Assembly (NCBI GenBank): GCA_900319835.1 | Contig: ONPY01000115.1 | Location: 1 to 8,652, forward strand | Reading direction: 5' to 3' | Length of the DNA stretch: 8,652 nucleotides | Source: an uncultured Eubacteriales bacterium | GTDB taxonomy: Bacteria > Bacillota_A > Clostridia > Oscillospirales > Oscillospiraceae | Shown: piece after piece, positions 1-4,791 of the stretch | How positions within the stretch are numbered: position 1 is the stretch's first letter | How the letters are laid out: each line of letters opens with the position of its first letter | The notes under the pieces: model-generated | Databases searched by the model: none | What the model was told of the DNA's origin: nothing | Seen by the model: the letters and a program-made list of their open reading frames with translations, nothing else | Made by a program: the position numbers and the translations under genes

Positions 1-283
1 CGACGATCTTTTTGTGGTAGCCGCGCCCCTCGGGCATGAAGTTGATGGCGACCTGCTTGCGCCCGGCCAGCAGATGCTGGGCGGTGTTGGAGGAGTTGCG
101 CGCCTCCAGCACCATGGCGTAATAGCCCTTGCCGGCGATATAGTAGGGAAAGCACAGTGAATAAGAGCCCACGGAGGTGCTGCCGTCCTCGGCCAGGGTG
201 GAGATCATCACGGTGGGCATGGGGAAGTAGGAGCTGGTCTGGTAGAAGTTATCCACAATGCGGAGATCTTTGAAGCTGCTCAT
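1..283 (-). CDS. Flavin reductase-like (FMN-binding split barrel) protein, N-terminal part
   Basis: Only the first 94 codons are present; the gene runs off the left edge. The protein begins MSSFKDLRIVDNFYQTSSYF and continues with a PTVMISTLAEDGSTSVG stretch, then a cysteine-containing SLCFPYY segment, ARNSSNT and VAINFMPEG. The pattern 'valid start, ISTxxxDGxxxxG, strand, small-residue loop, NF' resembles the flavin-reductase-like/PNPOx split-barrel superfamily, whose members bind FMN as dimers and serve as NAD(P)H:flavin reductases or related oxidoreductases. I infer the family from this pattern; substrate and partner cannot be told. The ATG at 283-281 is supported by GAGGA (294-290) six bases upstream, and a good promoter lies at 342-371. 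It is separated from the upstream lipoprotein gene by a strong terminator, so it starts a new transcription unit. Confidence 0.6.
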   Translation of the reverse strand, partial: MSSFKDLRIVDNFYQTSSYFPMPTVMISTLAEDGSTSVGSYSLCFPYYIAGKGYYAMVLEARNSSNTAQHLLAGRKQVAINFMPEGRGYHKKIV

Positions 284-341
284 GTCAAGTCCTCACTTTC
301 AAACAGGCTGATACATGGAAATCACAGGAACCCATATTCAC

Positions 342-371
342 AGTATAGTACCACGGCAGGGGAAAAGTCAA
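342..371 (-). promoter_or_regulatory. Sigma-A-type promoter of the flavin reductase-like gene
   Basis: Read on the minus strand: TTGACT (371-366), an 18-base spacer, then TATACT (347-342). The predicted start of transcription is near 335, giving a leader of about 50 bases before the ATG at 283. It lies just downstream of the terminator at 394-419, as expected for an independent unit. Confidence 0.65.
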
Positions 372-393
372 TTTCCGGCCCCGGCCCGCATGG

Positions 394-419
394 AAAAACC
401 GCCCGCAGAGCGGGCGGTT
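394..419 (-). terminator. Intrinsic terminator of the NAGPA lipoprotein gene
   Basis: On the minus strand AACCGCCCGC pairs perfectly with GCGGGCGGTT around a three-base TCT loop, and three further T residues follow the stem (five consecutive T in total, 398-394). It begins nine bases after the lipoprotein stop codon (430-428). Confidence 0.85.
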
Positions 420-427
420 GGCTATGT

Positions 428-1861
428 TCAGTTGGTCGCGATGGCGAGGTAGCCGAGATAGAAATCCGGGGACTCCGTGACGGTGATGCGCAGGGGGGTG
501 CCGGGGGCCTCGTAGGTCCAGTAAGTGGCGTACTCGGTGATGTCCGAGGTGACGAGAATGTCATAGGTGCCGTCGCCGTTGTCATAGGCTCCGTCGAACA
601 CCAGGTTCTCAACCGCCGTGCGGTAGGTGTTGACCCAGATGCGGTCCAGCAGGGCCTGATCCATGCGCCAGCGCAGATCGCTCTCCTCAGCGACATACGA
701 ATACAGATCCCAGCTGACGTTCGAGGAGCCGAAATAGTTGTAATAGGCCGGGACAAAGATGGAGGCAAAGTCGTACAGGCGCTGCGCGGTCTCCTCGTCA
801 CAGGGACCGACGTAGTCCTTCTGCTCGCCCAGCGGGTTTTCGGGCAGAACGATGCGGTCCGGGACGCTCGCAGGCTTGACGTAGTCGGCGGGCAGGGGAT
901 TGACCAGCCAGGCGTCCGGGAGATTGCGGGTCCCGCCGGCCTGGTTGGCGGAACGGTTGACAGCCTCGCCGTAGAGATACATGCAGGAGGAGTTGCCGCC
1001 ATCCATGTTGGAGGCGTCGGTGCAGCCGAACTTGTCGGCCATGATGTCCACGCAGTCCTGGAAGGTCACGCCGATGCTGTAGCCCTGGCGGCCGTCGATG
1101 ACCACCATGACGATGGAACCGTCCTCACGCTGCCCGATGGCGGTGCGGGCGCCGATGCCGGTTTCAAAGGTGCTGGGATCGGTCTTGACGCCGTTGACAA
1201 CCAGGGCCGGGCCGAAGCAAACCGCGTCGCGGATGCCGATGGCCTTGCACTCCTCGTAGTCGTAGTAGCCGGCCCACATGTCGTTGTCACGGTCGAGTCC
1301 CGCAATGGGGCCGTACTGCATGGTGTCAAAGTTGATACCGCGGCTGTAGGTGATGCCGCTGGGAGGCCAGCCGTTTCCGCCGCCGCCGTCGTCTTTGAAG
1401 CCGCCTGCGTTGATGCCGGCGATGGCACCGTACTGCTCAGCCATCGCGTCAAGCGTGATGCCGAAACCGCCCCATTCGCTGGGCTCGGTCAGCGCAGTGC
1501 CGATGTAGACGCGGCTGGGATCGAGGATGATCAGCGCATAGACGGTCGCGCCCTTGTAATGGAATTTGTAGCGGATAATGCCGTCCCCGTCGTCGTCCGT
1601 CAGCAGCTCGCCGTCGATCGGCTCCGGGGTCGGTTCCGGCGTGGGCTCCGGGGTGGGCTCGGGTGTCGGCTCCGCCGTGGATTGGGGGGCAGCCCCCTGG
1701 GCAGGCGCGGTCTGGGAATTGAGCGCCGCGGTGGGTGCGGCCTGGGCGGGCGTGGTTCCCGCCGGGGCGGCCGCTTCACTCTTCCCGCAGGCGCAGAGGC
1801 CCAGCGCCATCACGGCGGCCAGCAGCAGCGCCGCCGCACGTTTCAGTCTGTTTTGCTTCAT
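428..1861 (-). CDS. Phosphodiester glycosidase (NAGPA) domain lipoprotein
   Basis: The 477-residue product has a basic N-terminus (MKQNRLKRA), a hydrophobic core and a lipobox ending at Cys25 (LCAC), so it is likely an exported lipoprotein. A low-complexity linker of EPTP repeats (residues 64-81) leads to a phosphodiester glycosidase (NAGPA/DUF2233) domain at about 100-320, with INAGGF (150-155), GPALVVNG (217-224), GARTAIGQ (237-244), VVIDGRQGYS (253-262), NMDGGNSS (285-292) and GTRNLPDAWLV (310-320). Known relatives remove N-acetylglucosamine from phosphodiesters, and bacterial members are thought to act on cell-wall or polysaccharide phosphodiesters; the substrate here is unknown. Residues about 350-477 form a second module I cannot assign, rich in Tyr/Trp/Phe, possibly NTF2-like. 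The start at 1861 is preferred over an in-frame ATG at 1888 because AGAAAGG lies eight bases upstream. Promoter and terminator flank it as a single-gene unit. Confidence 0.85.
   Translation of the reverse strand: MKQNRLKRAAALLLAAVMALGLCACGKSEAAAPAGTTPAQAAPTAALNSQTAPAQGAAPQSTAEPTPEPTPEPTPEPTPEPIDGELLTDDDGDGIIRYKFHYKGATVYALIILDPSRVYIGTALTEPSEWGGFGITLDAMAEQYGAIAGINAGGFKDDGGGGNGWPPSGITYSRGINFDTMQYGPIAGLDRDNDMWAGYYDYEECKAIGIRDAVCFGPALVVNGVKTDPSTFETGIGARTAIGQREDGSIVMVVIDGRQGYSIGVTFQDCVDIMADKFGCTDASNMDGGNSSCMYLYGEAVNRSANQAGGTRNLPDAWLVNPLPADYVKPASVPDRIVLPENPLGEQKDYVGPCDEETAQRLYDFASIFVPAYYNYFGSSNVSWDLYSYVAEESDLRWRMDQALLDRIWVNTYRTAVENLVFDGAYDNGDGTYDILVTSDITEYATYWTYEAPGTPLRITVTESPDFYLGYLAIATN
1619..1672 (-). 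repeat. In-frame coding repeat of the EPTP linker
   Basis: This stretch encodes tandem Glu-Pro-Thr-Pro units (residues 64-81 of the NAGPA lipoprotein), with degenerate third bases. It is a spacer between lipid anchor and catalytic domain, of the kind that varies in length by slippage or recombination. It is protein-level low complexity, not a DNA repeat array such as CRISPR. Confidence 0.7.
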
Positions 1862-1869
1862 AAAATATA

Positions 1870-1876
1870 CCTTTCT
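1870..1876 (-). promoter_or_regulatory. Ribosome binding site deciding the NAGPA lipoprotein start
   Basis: AGAAAGG on the minus strand sits eight bases upstream of the ATG at 1861. The alternative ATG at 1888 would add nine residues (MILERKVYF) before the signal peptide and has no comparable site, so 1861 is chosen. Confidence 0.65.
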
Positions 1877-1900
1877 CTCTAGAATCATAAAGCAGACAAG

Positions 1901-1929
1901 AATTTACTATAAAAGCGGGGAGAAGTCAA
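1901..1929 (-). promoter_or_regulatory. Sigma-A-type promoter of the NAGPA lipoprotein gene
   Basis: On the minus strand TTGACT (1929-1924) is followed after 17 bases by TAAATT (1906-1901). The predicted transcript starts near 1895 with a leader of about 33 bases. The AT-rich stretch stands out from its GC-rich surroundings. Confidence 0.65.
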
Positions 1930-1985
1930 GCGGAATGCTTTTCCATGCGCCCGGTACGCGGCGCATGCCGCCGTGGACCGGACAG

Positions 1986-2022
1986 AAAAATCCCCGGCCG
2001 ACGGGCTTTGCGTCGACCGGGG
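1986..2022 (-). terminator. Intrinsic terminator of the yczE-like gene
   Basis: On the minus strand CCCCGGTCGACG (2022-2011) pairs with CGTCGGCCGGGG (2003-1992) around a seven-base loop, 12 pairs with one G-U wobble, followed by ATTTTT (1991-1986). The stem begins seven bases after the stop codon of the membrane protein (2031-2029). Confidence 0.85.
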
Positions 2023-2028
2023 CATTCT

Positions 2029-2694
2029 TTACACGCCGGGCATTTGTCCGCCGCGGCCATAGAGAAAAGGCTCGGCCGCGCGGCGGTTGAAAAAGCCGAT
2101 CAGCGGGCCCATAAAAAAGGCCGTGATGATCGTGCCGACGCCGAGCACGCCGCCGACCTGCCGCAGAGAATACCCACCCAACAGACACAGCAGCAGGCCC
2201 AGCAGCACGCAGATGAGATCGCTGACGACGCGGCAGGCGGCAAAGGGGATGCGCTTTTGCTTCTGTGACCAGACGAGCGACACCGCGTCGTAGGTGGACA
2301 CGCCAAGATCCGCCGTGAAGTAGAACGCGGAGGCAAGACAGATGGCGACAATCCCGACTGCCAGGAGCAGCAGTCTGGTTCCCAGGGCGGGAGAGGGGAT
2401 CAGTCGTTCCACGGCCTTTTGGGAGAACTCCGCCACATAGCCCAGCAGGAAGAGATTGATGAAGGTGGCAAGGCCGATCTTCCGCCGGTCAAAGACCAGG
2501 GAAAACAGCAGGAGCAGCGTGTTTACCAGCACATAGAGCGTCCCGAAACGGAGGGGGATCACGGCGTCAAGCCCGCTCATCAGCGACTGAAAGGGGTCGA
2601 CCCCCAGGGCCGCGTGGCGGAGCAGACCTACGGAAAGCCCGCAGACCACCACCCCGAAAACACTCATCAAAATGCGTTTGCTTTTTTCAGACAT
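2029..2694 (-). CDS. YczE/YyaS-family integral membrane protein
   Basis: The 221-residue protein starts MSEKSKRILMSVFGVVVCGL and has about five hydrophobic segments: residues about 8-28, 45-70, 75-95, 105-130 and 150-205 (the last probably two passes). The N-terminal segment GLSVGLLRHAALGVDPFQSL, with a helix, small residues and 'G.DPF', and the later 'ADLGVSTYDAVS' are typical of the YczE/YyaS/YitT-like family (COG2364), whose biochemical function is unknown in most organisms. The reading frame stays open upstream to 2922, but that extension has no hydrophobic or family-like sequence and runs through the neighbouring terminator. The ATG at 2694 is therefore chosen, although its ribosome site (GGGACGG) is weak. 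An extended -10 promoter lies 38 bases upstream. It appears to be a single-gene unit. Confidence 0.8.
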   Translation of the reverse strand: MSEKSKRILMSVFGVVVCGLSVGLLRHAALGVDPFQSLMSGLDAVIPLRFGTLYVLVNTLLLLFSLVFDRRKIGLATFINLFLLGYVAEFSQKAVERLIPSPALGTRLLLLAVGIVAICLASAFYFTADLGVSTYDAVSLVWSQKQKRIPFAACRVVSDLICVLLGLLLCLLGGYSLRQVGGVLGVGTIITAFFMGPLIGFFNRRAAEPFLYGRGGQMPGV

Positions 2695-2731
2695 ACAATC
2701 GCCGTCCCGTTCACCGATTTTAAACGAGGGC

Positions 2732-2740
2732 AGTATAGCA
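2732..2740 (-). promoter_or_regulatory. Extended -10 promoter of the yczE-like gene
   Basis: On the minus strand TGCTATACT (2740-2732) is an extended -10 element. No good -35 is seen at 17 bases (TTCTCT), which fits a promoter that relies on the TGn motif. The predicted leader is about 30 bases. The rest of the 220-base gap between the yczE-like gene and the RraA-like gene holds only this promoter and the RraA-like terminator. Confidence 0.5.
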
Positions 2741-2852
2741 CAAGCGCGAAAAAAAGAGAAGCCCTTGCCCGAAGCGTTTGTTTCAAAACTGCCCGGAGGA
2801 ATTGTTCCAAAGTCCGACCGGACGCCGTGGACGCCGCGGCGTGAAACAGAAC

Positions 2853-2897
2853 AAAAAAACCGTCCTTCGGATGTCGTGGTATCCGAAGGGCGGTTTT
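2853..2897 (-). terminator. Intrinsic terminator of the RraA-like gene
   Basis: On the minus strand AAAACCGCCCTTCGGAT pairs with ATCCGAAGGACGGTTTT around an eight-base loop, with one C-A mismatch inside the stem, and the 3' side runs into seven T residues (2859-2853). It begins about 18 bases after the stop codon (2917-2915). On the plus strand the same stem has a G-U pair in place of the mismatch but only four T residues. Confidence 0.85.
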
Positions 2898-2914
2898 CAT
2901 ACAGAGAAGATGGT

Positions 2915-3598
2915 TCAGTCAAAGCTGCCGCCGCGTTTGAGGAAGGCGCCGGTGAAGATCTCCTTGTGCTGCGCCTCGCCGAAGCTGCCGTCGCGCATAT
3001 GGCGGATCTCCTCCTGCTCCATGGCGAGATTCTGCCGCACGGCCTCCAGCAGCGCCGGCGCGTCCCGCCGGGGGATGACCACCAGACCGTCGGAGTCGCC
3101 CACCAGCAGATCGCCGGGCAGCACCACCTGCCCGCCGCAGACCACGGGGACGTTCAGCTCTCCGGGACCCTCGCGGTAGGGGCCAAGGGGCGTGGCCGCC
3201 AGGGCAAAAACCGGCAGGGGGCTGGCCTTGATGTCGTCCAGATCCCGCACGGCGCCGTTGACCACAAAGCCGCCCAGCCCGCGCGCCTCGGCGTAGGTCA
3301 GCATCATGCCGCCCACCAGCGCGCGGTCGGTGTAGCCCGCGCCGTCAATGACGATGATGTCGCCGGGCCTGGCATAGTCCAGGGCCATCTGCGCCACCAG
3401 GTTGTCCCCGGCGGGAACCTTGACGGTGAAGGCGGGGCCCACCACCTTCAGCGAATTGTAGGAGCGGATACCGCCGAACATGCAGTTCATGCGCTTGACG
3501 CAGTCGCCGATGTTGCTGCTGGGAATCTCCCGGTAGGCCTCCACCAGGGCGGGGTCGGGACGCTCAAAATCCAGAAAGGCGCGAAATCCAATGGGCAT
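2915..3598 (-). CDS. RraA-family protein, probable class II pyruvate aldolase/decarboxylase type
   Basis: The 227-residue protein is full length for the RraA/HMG aldolase family (once annotated as dimethylmenaquinone methyltransferase). Family features include SSNIGDCV (27-34), GPAFTV (54-59), PGDIIVIDGAG (78-88), VGGMMLTYAEARGLGGFVVNGAVRD (95-119) and PGDLLVGDSDGLVVIP (161-176). It keeps the G-x20-R-D-x2-(D/E) aldolase signature: Gly97, Arg118, Asp119, Asp122. In the family these residues bind the divalent metal and pyruvate enolate for HMG or 4-carboxy-4-hydroxy-2-oxoadipate cleavage and oxaloacetate decarboxylation, whereas the RNase E regulator RraA lacks the last acid. I infer an enzyme rather than a regulator; the substrate is unknown. 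GGGAGG (3611-3606) lies seven bases before the ATG at 3598; the open frame upstream to 4027 crosses the promoter and is not coding. It is divergent from the sortase-like gene. Confidence 0.85.
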   Translation of the reverse strand: MPIGFRAFLDFERPDPALVEAYREIPSSNIGDCVKRMNCMFGGIRSYNSLKVVGPAFTVKVPAGDNLVAQMALDYARPGDIIVIDGAGYTDRALVGGMMLTYAEARGLGGFVVNGAVRDLDDIKASPLPVFALAATPLGPYREGPGELNVPVVCGGQVVLPGDLLVGDSDGLVVIPRRDAPALLEAVRQNLAMEQEEIRHMRDGSFGEAQHKEIFTGAFLKRGGSFD

Positions 3599-3605
3599 AA
3601 CAGAT

Positions 3606-3611
3606 CCTCCC
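3606..3611 (-). promoter_or_regulatory. Ribosome binding site of the RraA-like gene
   Basis: GGGAGG on the minus strand is seven bases upstream of the ATG at 3598. It fixes the start and excludes the long upstream reading-frame extension. Confidence 0.75.
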
Positions 3612-3614
3612 GTC

Positions 3615-3637
3615 AGGCGGCCGAAAGCCGCTTTTTT
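3615..3637. other. Hairpin in the RraA-like leader, terminator-shaped on the plus strand
   Basis: GCGGC (3617-3621) pairs with GCCGC (3627-3631) around CGAAA, extendable by a G-U and an A-T pair. On the plus strand six T residues follow (3632-3637), giving a short intrinsic-terminator shape that faces away from any plus-strand gene. On the minus strand it is a small hairpin in the 5' leader of the RraA-like mRNA, just upstream of its ribosome binding site. Confidence 0.4.
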
Positions 3638-3649
3638 GATTGATGAACC

Positions 3650-3678
3650 ATTATACCGCATACTGCACGGGAAAACAA
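3650..3678 (-). promoter_or_regulatory. Sigma-A-type promoter of the RraA-like gene
   Basis: On the minus strand TTGTTT (3678-3673), a 17-base spacer, and a perfect TATAAT (3655-3650). The leader is about 45 bases. It is back to back with the promoter of the sortase-like gene; the two -35 boxes are 26 bases apart, so a shared regulator could act on both. Confidence 0.75.
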
Positions 3679-3704
3679 GCGCGAGCGCATCTCGAACGGG
3701 GCGC

Positions 3705-3733
3705 TTGAAGCGGCGGGAAAGATGTGGTAAAAT
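3705..3733 (+). promoter_or_regulatory. Promoter of the sortase-like lipoprotein gene
   Basis: TTGAAG (3705-3710), a 17-base spacer ending in TGG, and TAAAAT (3728-3733): a near-consensus sigma-A-type promoter with an extended -10. The leader to the ATG at 3776 is about 35 bases. Confidence 0.75.
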
Positions 3734-3775
3734 AAGAAAAACTGTGCGGTCATTTGGCCGGAAAGCGATGATACC

Positions 3776-4492
3776 ATGAAAAAATGTATTGCAATTGTTT
3801 TGCTGGTCTGCCTGCTGCTTGCCGGCTGCGGCCGCAGACCGCCCGTATCCGGACAGGAGCCCACGTCTCCGTCCGCCCCGGCGGAAACCCCCATGTCGAC
3901 GCCCACGCCGACCCCGGAGCCGACGCCGACGCCCACGCCCCGGCCGACCAAAAAGCCCATCTCGCCGGATGTGCTGGAGCTGATGCCCCGCAATCTGGAG
4001 GTCTACGAGGAAAAACTGACGCGCCATTATATGGCCGGGCGGCTGCTGATCCCCTCAGTGGGGATCGATGTGGCCCTCTTCCTCTGGGGCGAGGGGGAGG
4101 ACGAGGACGTCATGCGTCAGAATGTGACAGACAATCTGGACAGCGCCATACTGTACTCCGACGGTGTGGGACAAATCATCGCCGACCACAGCAACCAGGA
4201 ATTCCGCTCCCTACCGCTGGTGCGGGTGACAGATTCGGCCTACATTCTCGCGGGTGATTTCATCCTGAGCCTGACCTGCGACATGGCCATCAGCGGCATC
4301 AACACCGGCTTTGGCATCACCGACAAGGAGGGTTACCCGGTCACCGCGGACGAGGACTTCGTCTGCTATACCTGTGGGGACAACTGGACGGATATCCGAA
4401 TCGTCGGCCTGCAGGAGACGGACAAGGACGTCTTCTTCATCAAGCCGGCACCCGAAGGCGGCTTCCGCTACGCCGACGAATTTGAAGATTGA
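3776..4492 (+). CDS. Lipid-anchored sortase-like protein (class B-like Cys/His/Arg set)
   Basis: The 238-residue protein starts with a signal peptide ending in a good lipobox (LAGC, Cys18), then a Pro/Thr-rich linker (about 41-57). Residues about 85-215 follow a sortase pattern: GRLLIPSVGIDV (88-99; compare 'L.IPkigid'), QIIADHSNQEFRSL (133-146) with the candidate catalytic His138, a GDFILSL strand (160-166), and FVCYTCGDNWTDIRIVG (195-211) with candidate Cys200 and Arg208. The Cys-x7-Arg spacing suits class B sortases. Sortases are cysteine transpeptidases that join surface proteins to cell wall; they are normally held by a transmembrane helix, so lipid anchoring is unusual. Sequence identity to typical sortases looks low, so activity is an inference. 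No sorting-signal substrate is visible nearby. The start is preceded by a modest GGAAAG ten bases upstream and a strong promoter. Confidence 0.7.
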   Translation: MKKCIAIVLLVCLLLAGCGRRPPVSGQEPTSPSAPAETPMSTPTPTPEPTPTPTPRPTKKPISPDVLELMPRNLEVYEEKLTRHYMAGRLLIPSVGIDVALFLWGEGEDEDVMRQNVTDNLDSAILYSDGVGQIIADHSNQEFRSLPLVRVTDSAYILAGDFILSLTCDMAISGINTGFGITDKEGYPVTADEDFVCYTCGDNWTDIRIVGLQETDKDVFFIKPAPEGGFRYADEFED

Positions 4493-4520
4493 AAAATCGG
4501 ATGCTTTCGCATCCGATTTT
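4493..4520. terminator. Perfect bidirectional hairpin terminator, left copy
   Basis: AAAATCGGATGC (4493-4504) and GCATCCGATTTT (4509-4520) form a perfect 12-bp stem with a TTTC loop. It begins right after the sortase-like stop codon (4490-4492). It has four T on the plus side and five on the minus side, so it can end transcription from both directions. Confidence 0.8.
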
Positions 4521-4789
4521 CAAGTTGTAGACAAACCTCAAATAGAGCGTCATTCCGAGACAGTGCGCACACTGTCGTGGGAATCCGTTCTCCGGTGAAA
4601 TGTTAGGAAACTTAAACCTGTCGGGGAATACGGATTGCGAACCAGTGACTTCGGTCACTTAAGCGAGCATCCAAATCTTTGATTTGGCTAACGCGAGCTT
4701 ACACCTCAGGCGGGTTCGCAATGACAGGAAACGAACTTTGTCTACAACTTTGTCTACAGTCTGAATCGGATGCTTTCGCATCCGATTTT
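4495..4789. repeat. 26-bp direct repeat (terminator hairpin duplicated) flanking the REP-like element
   Basis: Bases 4495-4520 and 4764-4789 are identical over 26 positions, each holding the hairpin stem GGATGC-TTTC-GCATCC. Removing one copy plus the 243 bases between restores a single symmetrical terminator (A-tract, stem, T-tract) between the sortase-like and DUF1810 stop codons. This is the pattern expected of an insertion that duplicated its target, but a duplication arising another way is not excluded. Confidence 0.7.
4521..4763. repeat. REP/MITE-like non-coding element with terminal inverted repeats
   Basis: This 243-base stretch has no supported gene and is visibly less GC-rich than its neighbours. 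A 14-bp perfect inverted repeat lies near its ends (AAGTTGTAGACAAA at 4522-4535, its reverse complement at 4737-4750), and the right end carries a 12-base tandem (AACTTTGTCTAC, 4734-4757). Inside are REP-like units bounded by GTCATTsCGA and sAATCCG: a left unit with stem GACAGTG-CGCA-CACTGTC (4559-4576), and an inverted right unit closed by ATTGCGAACC (4634-4643) pairing with GGTTCGCAAT (4713-4722), which encloses AGTGAC-TTCG-GTCACT (4644-4659) and CCAAATC-TTT-GATTTGG (4671-4687). An outer CCTGTC/GACAGG pair (4617-4622/4723-4728) extends it. The design suggests a mobile, non-autonomous repeat likely present elsewhere in the genome; no transposase is seen here. Confidence 0.65.
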
Positions 4790-4791
4790 TT
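4764..4791 (+). terminator. Hairpin terminator, right copy
   Basis: AATCGGATGC (4764-4773) and GCATCCGATT (4778-4787) form a perfect 10-bp stem with a TTTC loop; the plus strand then has six T in a row (4786-4791). It faces plus-strand transcription. On the minus strand no T-tract follows, so DUF1810-operon transcripts would have to read through the repeat to the left copy. The last two T residues are part of the DUF1810 stop codon (4792-4790). Confidence 0.75.

Noticed and set aside
322..1002. A 226-codon minus-strand frame rich in Ser/Thr/Pro/Arg
   Set aside because: It is an out-of-frame shadow of the NAGPA lipoprotein and would run through that gene's terminator.
1619..1672. Possible CRISPR-like short repeats
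   Set aside because: The period is 12 bases with no spacers and the repeats are an in-frame EPTP protein linker.
2695..2922. Upstream extension of the yczE-like frame to 297 residues
   Set aside because: It contains the gene's own extended -10 promoter and the RraA-like terminator; the family starts at the first hydrophobic segment.
2672..3643. A 323-codon open frame on the plus strand opposite the RraA-like gene
   Set aside because: Its translation is His/Gly/Val/Ala-rich low complexity typical of the antisense of a GC-rich gene, it lies opposite the well-recognised RraA-like gene, and it runs through that gene's terminator.
3599..4027. Upstream extension of the RraA-like frame to 370 residues
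   Set aside because: It would cross the promoter and the divergent sortase-like gene, and the added sequence is Arg/Gly-rich nonsense. The family length of about 227 residues and GGGAGG support the start at 3598.
4521..4763. The repeat as a tRNA, a riboswitch or a complete insertion sequence
   Set aside because: It has no tRNA cloverleaf or anticodon arm, lies between two convergent gene ends rather than in a leader, and is far too short for a transposase; a non-autonomous repeat fits better.
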